A stretch of DNA of 64,000 bases, taken from contig JAHDVF020000840.1 in NCBI GenBank assembly GCA_022606425.2, forward strand, positions 372,001 to 436,000. The letters are read 5' to 3'. The position numbers and the translations under genes are program-made. The notes beneath the pieces are model-generated. The model saw only the letters and a program-made list of their open reading frames with translations, was not told the origin of the DNA and ran no database searches. Positions 1 to 13,199 of this stretch are shown here, in pieces. The first letter of the stretch is position 1, and every line of letters starts with the position of its first letter. This DNA comes from Lepidostoma basale (Eukaryota; Arthropoda; Insecta; Trichoptera; Lepidostomatidae).

Positions 1-375
1 GTGTTTATAAATAGGTGCCTTCGCTCAATATTCAAAATCTATTGGCCCTAAACAGTGTCACATGCCGTTCTCTGGACCATGGCAGGTGAAAAGCCAATTA
101 GAGAACAAGTCGCTAGGCGCAAATGGCAGTGGATCGGTCACACTCTGAGACGGAACCCAGCCTGCATCGCTCAGGGCGCACTAGACTGGTCCCCTATGGG
201 GGAAAGAGAAAGCGAGGCAGACCTAGAGCCACCTAGAGAAGAGCCCTGCAGGACGAGGTTAAGGCAGCAGGCCTCACTTGGGATGATGTTAGGCATCAGG
301 CATGCGATAGAGTCGGGTGGAGAAGATTCCTTGAGGCCCTATGCACCACGGAGGTGTGACAGGACAAAAAGAAGA
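1..375 (+). pseudogene. LINE 3' end, family N2 (reverse transcriptase C-terminus)
   Basis: Read in shifting frames, the strand encodes the tail of a non-LTR retrotransposon polyprotein: a RRKWQWIGHTLRR block, then a GKRKRGRPRATWRR block, then a WDD..ACDRVGWRRFLEALC block. These blocks follow the RT and thumb in many LINE proteins. At least one frameshift lies near 200. It ends in a purine-rich AAG/GAA tail at about 365-390, a simple-repeat 3' end typical of LINEs. Two opposite-strand relatives lie at 32285-32485 and 53592-53825. It is a 5'-truncated dead copy; the clade is not assigned. Confidence 0.7.
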
Positions 376-439
376 AAGAAGAAGAAGACAGTTCTGCAAA
401 AAATGATATATTGTATCACATTTATTAATAAACCCTTGC

Positions 440-960
440 TGACACTTATGTATCGAAGTGAAGCTTATAGCTCCAGAAAGAAAAATAAAGTAGGATAAAT
501 AACGTAGAAATTAGATCACCAAGAATAATGTGTGACAAAACAAAGTATGATAGAATACAGAACGAAGAAATAAGTAACGAATGCATGGTGGATGAATGTG
601 TCTTAAATAAAATAAAAAAATGGTCTATAAATAGGTTTGGATATAGCGAGCTAATGGATGAAGGAAGAATAGTTTAAAAAACATATTCAAGTAGTGTGAA
701 TGGACAAAATAGTCGAGGAAGGGCAAGGAAGACATGGCATGATCGAATTAATAAATTGCTAAAAGGCAGCTATATTCTCAGTCGAAACAATCGACGAGCG
801 TGCGTGTCCCGGTGTATGAATGTAGAAAAGCACGAGAGTTTTGTCAGGATAGAACAGTTTTGCGGTATATCTCATACTCTCTGTCTGTCATTGTTTCACA
901 TTTTTTCTACTCTCCCCAAAGGAGAGGTAGAAAAAATGTACCTCCACACTGTTATTATTG
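440..960 (+). pseudogene. GTTA-family (N1) LINE C-terminal relic
   Basis: A decayed copy of the most abundant LINE here. Out-of-frame blocks align with the intact copy at 44264-44722: LMYRSEA near 450, NKIKKWSINRFG near 610, GRARKTWHDRINKLL near 720 and NRRACVSRCMNVE near 790. Several stops and frameshifts break it. The last part matches the family's final block only loosely, and no tandem GTTA tail is left. Confidence 0.7.
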
Positions 961-1079
961 ATTGATTTGATAATGCCACGTTTTCCGCGGTCTTTCTTTA
1001 ATTCCCGTTCTATTTTCTTATCATTTTTTCACCATTCATTCTTTTCATGTGTTCAAATCATCTAAATGACCGTTTTTGT

Positions 1080-1375
1080 ATTTTGTTCAAAACACTTTCG
1101 CCTCTAACTTCTCCTGTCCTCCACTTTAATCTACCAATCTGACACTCTTAACAATTTCGCCCCATCCCTCCCAACTTCATCTTCCCATCGCAGCCTTGGT
1201 CATCCAATTGGCCTTCTACCACCTGGATTCTACCACTACAGTATTATTTTTGGAGTTTGCGATGTGCCATCATCCTCTGCACGTGACCGATCCATCTCAG
1301 TCTATTCAGTCTGACCTGTGTGGAGAGACTGGAAGATTTGTGAATATTGAACAGCTCGTCATTATGCCGCACTCT
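1080..1375 (-). pseudogene. LINE 3' fragment, family N7
   Basis: On the minus strand a block reading about LRWIGHVQRMMAHR is recognisable, followed by sequence matching 60000-60157 and 16625-16730: a GATGAAGTTGGGAGAGA-like stretch, then GTTAAGAGTGTCAGATTGG, then GGAGGACAGGAG. This is the C-terminal DNA-binding tail region of a LINE polyprotein, heavily decayed. Confidence 0.55.
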
Positions 1376-1377
1376 CC

Positions 1378-1730
1378 AGCTTCTTCTTCTTCTTCTTCCT
1401 CAACCTATTCCCGTCCATTCCTGGACAAAGGCCTTCTCTATTGGCTTCCATGTCACTCTGTCCTGTGCAGACTGCATCCGGGTTATTCCGACGTGTCTGT
1501 TCAGATCATCCTTCCACCGTAGTTGCGGTCGCCCCGCACTTCTCTTCGTCGTCCACGGTCTACAAGTCAGCAGTCTTCTTGTCCACTGTTCATGTGAGCA
1601 TCTGGCTACGTGACCTGCCCATTGTCATTTTAGAGTCGCCACCCAGTGGATGACGTCAGTGACTTTTGTTTTTTCTCTCATCGTATCGTTTCTGACTCTA
1701 TCCCTTATAGGCTCTCCAGCTTCACCGTCG
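1378..1730 (-). pseudogene. RTE-like LINE 3' end, family N3
   Basis: The minus strand carries the same module as 8866-9258 (+): a VRNDTMREKTKVTD-like block, then W.VATLK, G.V..R, a K...L.W.P...K...GRP block and a purine tail of (GAA)n, seen as TTCTTC at 1378-1400. It is degenerate, with stops in all frames. Similarity to the BovB/RTE protein C-terminus (RVTDI..R..KLKWQWAGH..R) is from memory of that family. Confidence 0.65.
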
Positions 1731-2854
1731 CTCAATCTGAATACCCCTATGCTTCGCAAAAGACACAGTGTGAACTAAATATTTCACCTTCCTGCTTATC
1801 GGACCAACTACGCTCAGAGTGCGGCAGTATACCGGATATGCGACATGTACAATAAGTGCTTTAATTACATCGATGTGTTCCATCATAATGAAAGTGATTT
1901 TTAAAAAATGGTTGAAGCAACCCTTCGGGCGAATTGAAACTATGTTACTCTACTTTATCTTTTCTTTTTTTTTACATTTTTATGTTATATTTCATCTTTA
2001 ATTTTTAATAATTATTCTCTTTGACTCATTAAAATATTACTTTACTTTTCTCATATACTCGTATTTAACCTTGTCAGTTGTTATAAAATATTTGTGGTAG
2101 CATGTAATTGGCATTGTTTTGTTGTCTCTTTGTGTTGGTATAGATATACTGAAATCGCTGTTGGTTCCTTTCAATAACAAAATAAAAAATGTAATTTTAC
2201 AAATTTTTCGAACTAAAACTTTATTTTTTTATTTAAAAAAAACTTGTGAAACAGATACAATCAGTGTTGAGTGGGGTGACACGGGTCACCGGACAAAACG
2301 ATTAGGTCCCAGAGCGCACACGGTGATTCGCCCTTTTGTCAATTATTACCCCCCTCACTTCTCCCCTCAGTTCACAGCGGAAAGATGAATACCAGAGTAC
2401 ATTAGGTGGAAAAATAAACAAAAAATGAGAGAATACGTCAACACAAATAGAGTTGGGAATTCGGAAAAGGGAAAATTCCATATTAGTTGTAATAAACGTA
2501 AAACTAAGCTTTATTTCGATGTGTGAATATTATGACGTACACTAAAATATACTAAAATGTATTTTAATATTGTCTTAAAGAGGCAAAACACGTCATTCCC
2601 ATAAATTATAATAAAACTTCTCTAAAACCGATGCTTGCATTCGTATTAATTATAAAATGTTAAAATTATTTAAGTGATATGAATATTTCTCCAGTAATAA
2701 AGGTATACCAGTGAAACATCTCGGAGTAAATAAATTCATGTATGATATATTTAGATTTGTACAAAATATTACGGAAAAACTTTATAAAAATATATGGAAA
2801 TATTCTTAAACAATTATTTTTTAATTAATCATTAAATTAGTAATTTTGATGATG
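1731..2854. other. AT-rich stretch, no gene recognised
   Basis: Short ORFs here (for example 2119-2388) have no recognisable domain. Around 2570-2625 there is half of a foldback repeat: AGAGGCAAAACACGTCATT followed by AATAAAACTTCTCTAAAACCGATG, which matches 21770-21812. Confidence 0.5.
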
Positions 2855-3022
2855 ATGTGACAGACTCGCATATACAACCTCTTACGAAATTCCTTTCGGA
2901 TACCGTCCACCTGGAAGACCACTTAAGAGATGAAGGGACAGCTGGTCCTCATCATCCGAGGAGACTTGATTTCTGTGTCACAGATTGTCAAATCTTTTAA
3001 AAGTCGAAGAAAAAGAAGAGGT
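2855..3022 (+). pseudogene. LINE 3' tail, family N4
   Basis: Contains a GYRPPGRPLKRWRDSW-type block in one frame near 2900-2945, then a serine-rich SSSSEE stretch and a GAAGAAAAAGAAGAG tail. The same order of blocks recurs at 7022-7290, 21838-22115, 31668-32000, 42545-43240 and 51590-52000. Severely 5'-truncated. Confidence 0.6.
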
Positions 3023-3713
3023 AATTTAATGAATATTTTTTTAATAATTAAAACATTTGTATAAAATTCCATCCTCTCCATCGCCAATAAAATTAAATTC
3101 TACACAATTAGCAAGAATTTAAATTTTCTGTATTTAATTTTTCTGCATTAATTATTTATTACAGAGTTTTACATCATTATTCAAGAAACTAATAAATAAA
3201 TTCAACACATTCGCCTTTTTTCTTCTAAAAAAGAAGTCTAGTACTCTCACCTGACTGGGGCAGCAATGTTTCCTTTAAATATATTATACATTTTATTTTA
3301 ATTGTATATATTTTATAATTAATTTCTCTGACATGTTTACGAATATTCAGGGTAAATAAACGTCAGGCTATTCTTTGATTTAAAAGGAAATGCATACTTG
3401 AGTTATAAATTAATGAATTGCAGTCGTATAAACAATACACTGAGCAATAAATTCTACAACATTGTCAGGAGACTGCAGTCTGTGTGCAACAGGACGACAA
3501 AATTGAAGACGACCTTGTCGGGAAAGAATGTGAACATGATATCGTTTCTTTCAAAATCCTTTAACCCTTTCGTGCACAATATGGTACCCGAGTACCATTT
3601 AAAAATAAAAATATCTTTTTGAATATTGAACAAAACCAAAATGAATTAAAAATAATTCTTAATTATGTAAGTAATTGTTGATTATTGTTTGCAGTATTTA
3701 TTTCAACTAAATA
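3023..3713. other. AT-rich stretch, no gene recognised
   Basis: No coding region is supported. TTAACCCTTTCGTGCAC near 3560 looks like the left end of a piggyBac-type element, and GTGAACACAAGGGTTAA near 5277-5293 could be a right end, but their inner sequences do not match well enough to call an element. Confidence 0.4.
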
Positions 3714-4690
3714 ACCACCACGCCGTCTCTCCGGAGGGTTAGGCAGAAATAATGGACCGCCACACTGTTCTGTCCTTATATAATTCTCTCGCTTCCTCTA
3801 CATTCATACATCTTGTCATGCACGCACGTCAATTTCTCCGTCACGTGACCGACATTTAACCCCTTACTGCATGATTTTTTTAAATTTGTAAAAAAAATAT
3901 ATATGATGTGTAAAAGATGAAAAAAAAGTCACGTATTTTTTTATTTGTCAAAAAAAATTTTTTTTCCTAAATAAAATTCAAAAAAATATTTCTAGGTCTT
4001 CCCCTTTTTATCCCTAAATTTTACACAACATTATCCATAATTTTATATAAAAAGGATCATTTTATTACTTACCCAATGAAAACAATAGTAAACCAGTGTA
4101 ATATAATTATTTATATCGTTTTACGAACAAAAATATAACACTTTTGAATATCACGTTTGTACAGAAAATCATAAACCGACAGTTGGAAACAGTCGAACGC
4201 ACATCTAGTACAACCAGATACATATAGCAAGAAATTTGACAACTAGTAACGCGGATCATAGATAAAACTAGTATTATTGCTAGAAGCAAGACATATTTTA
4301 CTATTTTGTTGCTTTTTATGGTGAAAAATTATTTTGGATCATATATGGTATGAGCCAGTATGCGGTAAGGGGTTAATATTTGATCGATTTGATTGTGTCA
4401 CGTTTTCCTCGGACTTCCTCTATTTCTAGCCCCGTTCACGTCGTTTACATATACCTTCTTCACCATTCTGTCTTCACTCATTCTTTCCATGTGTCTAAAC
4501 CATCTTAACGACTTTTTTTTATTATTTTGTTAATAACACTTTCATTCGCACCGCATTCACTTCTTATACTTGCATTTGACACTATCATATACAGATTTAC
4601 ACACATTCGTCTTTGAGATCTCATTTCTACTGCAATTATTCTACTTTCATCCTTCTTTTGCCAGTTCCATGCTTCACTGATTTCATTTCA
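3714..4690 (-). pseudogene. GTTA-family LINE 3' end split by a nested miniature element
   Basis: Two collinear minus-strand pieces (3714-3859 and 4373-4690) align with the intact C-terminal copy at 44264-44722. The first holds the 3' terminal block (GTAGGCAG..CCGCCACAC..CATACATC). The second holds the TWHDQ, RFGHME, ECGANESV and AVEMRSLRRM coding blocks, up to WQKKDES near 4650. The join falls inside a sequence that reads GACATTCAATATTTGAT in the paralog at 61010. Frameshifts and substitutions make it non-functional. Confidence 0.8.
3860..4372. mobile_element. piggyBac-type MITE (513 bp) in TTAA
   Basis: The element is bounded by TTAA at 3856-3859 and 4373-4376. Its ends are CCCCTTACTGCAT and, inverted, CCCCTTACCGCAT (one mismatch in 13). 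TTAA target duplication and ends starting CCC are hallmarks of the piggyBac superfamily. The interior is AT-rich with no transposase ORF, so it is non-autonomous. It sits inside the LINE relic 3714-4690, whose uninterrupted paralog supplies the empty site. Confidence 0.8.
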
Positions 4691-5705
4691 TATCGTTCTA
4701 GAAGCAAAAAATAATATGAAAAGAAACTGAGAATTATTAAATTATAAATTATTTTACGATTCGGTAGCAAAAGTTTAATCACGCAGGCATTTAATGTTTC
4801 CTATGAATATTAAAATGTTTAATATGTAAATATTATAATTAAACCCTTATTACGAAACATAATCTGCTCTAAAATTTGATTGGTTGTAAATAGAATAGAA
4901 GTTAAATTGATAAATATAATTAATAAAAAATATTTACTTATTTTAATTTTTCGAAATTATATATATATATTTTTTTTATGACATTTGAACAATGTGAAAT
5001 TCTACATTCAGTAGTTTATATTTAAAAAGTTTATTTTAATTTTTAATTAGTGACATATTCACCTTTAAAGGTTATTTTTAAATACCTGATAATACCTTAG
5101 AATGGGGAAATATGTTACTGCCATTAGGTAATGATAAAAAATCACTTCTTGAAATTATTTTTTTATCAATATTTAATCTTTTATATAATTCGTTATTCTG
5201 TATGTATTAACAGAGAATGTAATACTCGTATACACAATACACTCTGATTGATGCCTCATGCGGTTTAAAAGTTATTCGTGAACACAAGGGTTAAATACTT
5301 ACTTTGTAATGAAAACAAGAATGGCATGAGGTTGTTAAGCTGTAAGAAAATACGCGGTAATTAGATTAAAGCAGTTCCGCAGAATTACTTTTAAATTAAA
5401 ACTGACTCGGCTGTAATAAAACTTTATGTGTGTACTATCACGCCATAAATTAGTGAGTCTCGCCATTGCTTTAATGAAGGTACATATCCATTCTTCTCCT
5501 CGAGTATACGTACGAGTTCTGTCTTAAATATTACCAAAGTATCATTTTTAACAAGGAATGTGAAATTACATTGTCTAACTTGAATCGTCCATGCATGCCT
5601 AAGAATCTAGTGTCATTTAAAACTATTAATGCCACATTAAACGTTTTCATTAGTTTTTTTCGTTTTGTATAACTGTGATCTATGATTTGAAACACATTAA
5701 CAAAT
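4691..5705. other. AT-rich stretch, no gene recognised
   Basis: No gene. At 5083-5112 a hairpin-like module (CTGATAATACCTTAGAATGG then GGGAAATATGTT) is a diverged relative of the foldback ends at 17445-17475 and 31425-31490. Confidence 0.45.
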
Positions 5706-5714
5706 ATGCAATTA

Positions 5715-5992
5715 TATACAACAACATTTTGAATGTATACAAATTCTTGTAGACAAATACTGGATTTCACCCATTGCGGATAAATTATTTTTATTTTACA
5801 AGGATTAATTGTATCTCAATAGAGTCCTGTAAGCGCCTCGGCCACCACCTTCTGTTCCCAGAAAACAAATTTGCATCTTCGTCTCTATTAAGATACAATT
5901 AATCCTTGTAAAATAAAAATAATTTATCCGCAATGGGTGAAATCCAGTATTTGTCTACAAGAATTTGTATACATTCAAAATGTTGTTGTATA
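5715..5992. repeat. 110-bp inverted repeat (hairpin) within copy A
   Basis: Left arm 5715-5824 and right arm 5883-5992 are reverse complements with a single mismatch (C versus T in ATCTCAATAGAG). The 5' arm begins inside the flanking duplication. Such near-identity means recent origin or gene conversion. Confidence 0.9.
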
Positions 5993-6385
5993 AATATAAC
6001 TGGTACATGCAGGCAAAAAATTGGAGAGACATCTCCAGGCGAAATCTAGTACTGTATGATTTGCATAGACTTTCACAGTACATTAATAAAGGTTTTCTGC
6101 TTAATGCTTTCTAATCTTAATATAGATGACGCTAGTGTAGAGTGAACATAAAATTGTGAAAATAGGTGTAGAAACCTACCATATATACAAGTTCCAAAAA
6201 GTTTGTCAGACGTGGTGGTCATAACGGCGCAATGGGGAATGTTGTTAAAACGTGAAGCGATCGCTCAACCCAACCAATGACAGGTCATAAGTCCTGTAAG
6301 CGCCTCGGCCACCACCTTCTGTTCCCAGAAAACAAATTTGCATCTTCGTCTCTATTGAGATACAATTAATCCTTGTAAAATAAAA
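5720..6385 (+). mobile_element. Palindromic retroposon-like element, copy A
   Basis: Flanked by a perfect 14-bp direct repeat ATGCAATTATATAC (5706-5719 and 6386-6399). It starts with GAATGTATAC-containing outer sequence and ends with the inverted form of TTAATTGTATCTCAATAGAG. The first part is itself a hairpin: 5715-5824 and 5883-5992 are inverted copies of 110 bp with one difference that I found, around a 58-bp loop. The loop sequence (GTCCTGTAAGCGCCTCGGCC) recurs at the 3' end (6291-6360). No ORF. The family recurs as copies B, C, D and a partial copy E. Confidence 0.75.
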
Positions 6386-6399
6386 ATGCAATTATATAC

Positions 6400-7021
6400 T
6401 TTACAAACCTGTCAAAATGGTTTTTGAATACGTATTGCACTAAACATTAGCCACGTGTCAAACGTTAGTTAAATTTAATCAGTGGTTAAATAACGTGAAT
6501 ACTCGTTTTTTTGTCGACTTGTGAAATTACATGTTCGTAAAATTTAAACATCTGTAAAATTTCTTTGCATATTTGGAGACTTCGCTAAACCACATCTGAG
6601 AAACGCTGCACGGAACCATTCACATTCCAAATAAAGTAATCGATCATGCTGACCATAAATCTAAGGGAACTAAGGACTCAGTTTACCTTCATAAATATGT
6701 AAATTGCAGATTTAAAATTGTAATATTTTGTTCTGTATGCTATCGTTATACCATTTTCATGTTTGTTTCGTTTGTATAAAAGTCAGCCATTTTAAATAAT
6801 GACAAACCTTGACGCGAATTTGTTATGGATTAAGTCAGGGCTGCGGGAAATTTTAAAGATTTTTTCTCTTTTACTAACCCTCGCGTTTTATCTCTGAGGG
6901 GGTACTTAGAAGCTTTGGACAAACTCATTAGATTTTTGCTGTCATAGAGTCGTTATTTATTTCAACTATGAATTCGCCTGCATTTAATATTTCAATTATA
7001 AGTTGATGTTTTTGTTTTTAC
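6400..7021. other. No gene recognised
   Basis: AT-rich, without recognisable repeat ends or coding region. Confidence 0.4.
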
Positions 7022-7290
7022 TTCTTCTTCTTTAAGACCTTTGGTCTGTTCCTGTAATCAGGCTGGCCTCTCTTGGGAGACTCCCAGCTATCCTTCCATC
7101 TCTTTGGTGGGCTTCCGAGGGACAGTAGCCGGCAGCGTCTGATGCGCCACAGCGCAGCGTGTGGGATTCTAGTGGGATCCATCAGTGCCATCTTGACATT
7201 ATATCAAGCCGCAATGTTCCTTGATATTGTTTATGGTTTGACTTGGGAGGAGGCCTTGCACTTCTTTGAGTCTCCTAGGGATTCGTACCG
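7022..7290 (-). pseudogene. LINE 3' tail, family N4
   Basis: On the minus strand a PPKRWKDSWESP-type block lies near 7070-7115, followed by a DYRNRPK..KKK stretch and a (GAA)n tail (TTCTTCTTC at 7022). The upstream part, near 7180, carries a CQDGTDGS-like segment also seen at 8280-8320. Broken by frameshifts. Confidence 0.6.
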
Positions 7291-7293
7291 GCC

Positions 7294-7955
7294 GCTCTCG
7301 TTTATCAAGTGTATTTCGATAAATTTTTGGGTTTTCTTACATTATTTCTGGTAAAATCTTTACGATTATTCATAAAAGGTGTAAATATATATGTATTTGA
7401 TATGTCTGTGTTATAAATTTAAGTTACAGTTGATATATTTCCTGTTTTCAGTATCACGTGTGATTTGAAATTTCGAAGTGAGTGCTTTTTGTGTTATTAA
7501 ATTTAAACAGATGTGTTTTTGTGATAAAACCATTATTTAATTAAATCAACGTGTACTTAGGAAATTGAAAATAGCTTTGTTTAATCCACTAATTATTAAA
7601 AAACACGACATGTTTCGGAGCATACCATCTTCACTCTAACCTCCGAAGCAAGTGCTCTCGTTTATCAAGTGTATTTCGATAAATTTTTAGGTTTTCTTAC
7701 ATTATGTCTGATAAAATCTTTACGAGAATTCATAAAAGGTGTGAATATATATGTATTTGATATGTCTGTGTTATAAATTTTAGTTACAGTCGATACATTT
7801 CCTGTTTTCAGTATCGCGTGTGATTTGACATTTAGAAGCGAGTGCTTTTTGTGTTATTAAATTTAAACAGATGTGTTTTTGTGATAAAACCATTATTTAA
7901 TTAAATCAACGTGTACTTAGTGGATTAAACAAAGTTATTTTCAATTTCCTAAGTA
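7294..7955. repeat. Direct repeats of 267 bp offset by 360 bp
   Basis: 7294-7560 and 7654-7920 are direct copies about 95% alike, exactly 360 bp apart. The spacer ends with a hammerhead-like module on the minus strand (7606-7640, ending CCGAAACATGTC). Flanking the last direct-repeat bases are inverted 34-bp sequences (7558-7592 and 7919-7953). The tandem-like layout with a ribozyme-like motif in the unit recalls Penelope-type or retrozyme repeats, but no RT is attached. Confidence 0.75.
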
Positions 7956-8209
7956 TATAACTATGGAATTCCACAGTGTTAATGCCTTAGCGTTCAATAA
8001 ATTAAATCAATGTGTGTTATAAGTAATGCATATGATTTGATTGCAGGCTCGATTATTTCGCTCGTAAAGCTTTATTAATAAATATTGAAATTTTAAGTTT
8101 ACTAGGAATGTCATGAAGAATCATTTGCATTCTTAAAATATATCGAATACAATTAAATTTTTTTTTTAAAAAAACATCGATTCATCGTAACAAATCTGTA
8201 TGAAAGGTA
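7956..8209. other. No gene recognised
   Basis: AT-rich filler between repeats. Confidence 0.4.
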
Positions 8210-8470
8210 CGACCGAATGACAGCTAAAGTGACAGCTGAGGCGAAGGCCTCCTCCGTCGGCCACATTGAATCGAACCCTGCGGCTTGTTATTACGTCAAG
8301 ATGGCACTGGATCCATCCTCTGCACGCGCGCATTCCAGTATCTTCTGTGTTGTCTACCCCATCTCACGACATCTTCCACCTTGCAGATTTCGCGGATAGC
8401 CGTGTTCCTCACCCTACCTCGAAGAATCTTTCTATCATCCTCAGCGTTCGTATCTCTGACACCCGCACTT
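8210..8470 (-). pseudogene. LINE C-terminal fragment, family N4
   Basis: The minus strand reads, with gaps, ..RNTAIREICKVEDVVRWGR..RRYWNARVQRMDP..., then a disrupted NNKPQ block, as in LINE C-termini (IR..C.ve...rW...rr..W..Hv.RMd). Stops and frameshifts are present. GC content is clearly above that of the neighbours. Confidence 0.6.
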
Positions 8471-8865
8471 AAGCCTTCGTTCTTGTGGTATTCGCTCTGG
8501 TCTCAGTGCTATATGACAGTATAGGCCTTACGCAGGTTTTGTATATTCTGACCTATATTTTGACTGATTTTATACATCTTTCAGGTAATTATTTATTTTG
8601 CATTCGTTTCATCTGACCGTCATTTGTTTTCAAAGATCTTCGTCTGATATTCAGTCATACATTGTTTTTCCAACTACTTATTGTTGTAATCTCATTTCTA
8701 CAACCTATTTCTCTTTTCAAAAGTCTGTTAACTTAATTATAAACTTCCATTCGGAAAGGTTGGCACAATTTTTTTATCTTGTAAGTGACATATTTGTTTA
8801 AGATGATTTAATATTTGGAGTATTTGTTGTGAAGTATTTGAATTATTATTAGTGGTGAACAACAG
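8471..8865. other. No gene recognised
   Basis: AT-rich; nothing supported. Confidence 0.4.
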
Positions 8866-9258
8866 AAAATACCGATCAACCTGAAACGAAAAGTCTATGA
8901 AGCCTACGTTCTGCTAGTTGGTGCTTATGGTCTTGAAACTGTTACATTGTCCAAGCAAAGTGCCGAGAAACTGTGAGTGATCCAAAGAGCCATGGAAAGA
9001 GCCTTGCTAGGAATAAGCCTAAGAGACAGAGTCAGAAACGATACGGTGAGAGAAAGAACAAGGGTCACTGACATCATCCACCGGGTGGCGACTCTAAAAT
9101 GGCAATGGGCAGGTCACGTAGCCAGAAGCTCAGATGAAAAATGGACAAGAAGACTGCTGACTTGGAGACCGTGGACGGCAAAGAGAAGTGCAGGGCGACC
9201 AGAAGCACTTTGACCAGAAGTGGACGGGAAAAAGCTGAGGAAGAAGAAGAGGAAGAAT
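8866..9258 (+). pseudogene. RTE-like LINE C-terminus, family N3
   Basis: Reads IPINLKRKVYEAYVLLVGAYGLET, one stop at 8974, then QRAMERALLGISLRDRVRND, RTRVTDIIHRVATLKWQWAG and WRPWTAKRSAGRP before a stop, with a GAAGAAGAAGAGGAAG tail. This order (LK..V....VLPV..YG.ET, QRAMER.MLGI.L.DR.RN, KLKWQWAGH) is the C-terminal region of RTE/BovB-like LINEs. 5'-truncated and disabled by the stop. Confidence 0.8.
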
Positions 9259-11569
<2,311 letters not shown>

Positions 11570-11581
11570 TAATATTATGTA

Positions 11582-12084
11582 TTTTTTGTGAATGTATACT
11601 TATACTTGTATGCGAATACTGGATTTCACCCATGGTGGGTGATTAATTCATGAAATTTGATTGTATCTCAATAGAGACGAAGATGCAAACTGGAAACTGA
11701 ATATGGTTGATCAAGGTGTTTACAGGACTTATGACCTGTCATTAGTTGGGTTAAGCGCACGCTTTATGTAATTACAACATTCCCCATTCCACCTATTTCT
11801 TTATGACCATGTAAGACAATTTTTTGGAGGTTGTATATATGTTACAAATCTATGCTTAACTTCACATGTCAGTTTCAACATGCCATCTATGTAGATTTTG
11901 ATTACATATGTTAATCTTTTTTTCTAAGATTAATCTATATAATGCACACACTAACGCCGTTTATGGAGATTTGGTCACGCTTAACCCAACCAATGACAGG
12001 TCATAAGTCCTGTAAACACCTTGATCAACCATATTGAGTTTCCAGTTTGTATCTTCGTCTCTATTGAGATACAATTAAATTTCA
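11582..12084 (+). mobile_element. Palindromic retroposon-like element, copy B (503 bp)
   Basis: Direct repeats TAATATTATGTA (12 bp) lie at 11570-11581 and 12085-12096. The element starts with TTTTTTGTGAATGTATAC and ends with the inverted form of TTAATTGTATCTCAATAGAG. Arms of about 105 bp (from 11668, and ending near 12075) are inverted: GATGCAAACTGGAAACTG..GACCTGTCATT and its complement. The outer 75 bp is present at one end only, so the element is polar. No ORF. Confidence 0.75.
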
Positions 12085-12096
12085 TAATATTATGTA

Positions 12097-12599
12097 GTTT
12101 GTGCTATGATTTAATTACGAAATTAATAAAATAAAATTATGTATTATTTAATAAGACTGATAAATTGAATATTCATTTTAAAAAAATAATTCTCTCCCAG
12201 GAAAGAATCTTATTTCGCTTTAAAAATGGTTGAAATTGGCTTTAAAACTTCGTAAGTTGATTTGCACAAATTGTTCAGCTGAAACAATATTTCATGCAAA
12301 ATAAATAAAACAAAGATGAGTCATCGCAAAGTAAGCTTTCGGAACGCGAGCCAAACTTTGGGAAACTTTAAACGATTTCGCTTTACATTCGAAAGTAATT
12401 AAAGTTTAGAGTTTGTGCTAAACTCGATACATATTCGTTATAAGTATCTAAGCTCTTGTTAATGTGGTCGAAAATAAAATTACTCGCGAATAGTTGAGAG
12501 AGACTTAATATGTCATTTGGAAATTGGAAACTTAAAGTGAAAAATAATTATAACATGCTTTTAAGACATTACAGACACTGGCTTTAAAAAATGGCATTA
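12097..12599. other. No gene recognised
   Basis: AT-rich; no repeat ends or coding content identified. Confidence 0.4.
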
Positions 12600-13176
12600 C
12601 CCTATCAAGGTATTCTTGCTTGTACACTCTAAATTAATGAAAAAATAAATTCTTCATTTGTTCCAATGACAATTTGAATAATATCTTCAATATTATTATA
12701 AAGTTCTTGCTGGTTAAGTGCCTAATTACAGCTAATTTAAAAAACGGTGGATACGTGTAACATAAATTAAATAAACACAAAAGTTCGGATCGTCCATGTC
12801 AACATGTGCAACATCGCAAAAAAACATTATGTGCTAAATTTAAAAAACGGTGGATTCGTGGAACATAAATTTAATAGTCAATATGTGCACCATCTAAAAA
12901 GAACATTTTGTTAAAATTGATTTATTTTGTTATTTTATTTTATATCATTGTATTTTATATTATTTGTTTTATATTTATTTTGTGGGTGTTGGACGATCGA
13001 AGTGTGCGCGGGAGATGCCTATTGGTGGCGATGAGGTTCGCAACCCATCACACCGCGTCTCCCGCGGGGCGAAAAGAGGATGGAGTGCCGCATCAGTAAA
13101 AGTGTGACAGTCCATTCTTTCTGCCCACCCTTTCGAGGAGACGGCGTGATGGTTAGTTAGTTAGTTAGTTAGTTAT
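12600..13176 (+). mobile_element. SINE-like retroposon sharing the GTTA-family LINE 3' end
   Basis: Collinear with the minus-strand copy at 27780-28395 over about 530 bp. The body holds AACGGTGGATACGTG, GTTCGGATCGTCCATGTC and a GGTGGCGATGAGGTTCGCAA block. The last 60 bp (CAGTCCATTCTTTCTGCC to GACGGCGTGATGG plus GTTA repeats) equal the 3' end of the N1 LINE. GGTTCGCAACC loosely resembles a pol III B box. No usable ORF. The 5' limit is approximate. Confidence 0.7.
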
Positions 13177-13199
13177 ATATTTTTTTATATTATCATCAT

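Noticed and set aside
3556..5297. A 1.7-kb piggyBac element from TTAACCCTTTCG to AAGGGTTAA
   Set aside because: End sequences agree only in the first few bases and subterminal parts do not match.
13141..13170. GTTA repeats as telomeric DNA
   Set aside because: The unit is GTTA, not the insect TTAGG, and always follows a LINE or SINE-like 3' end.
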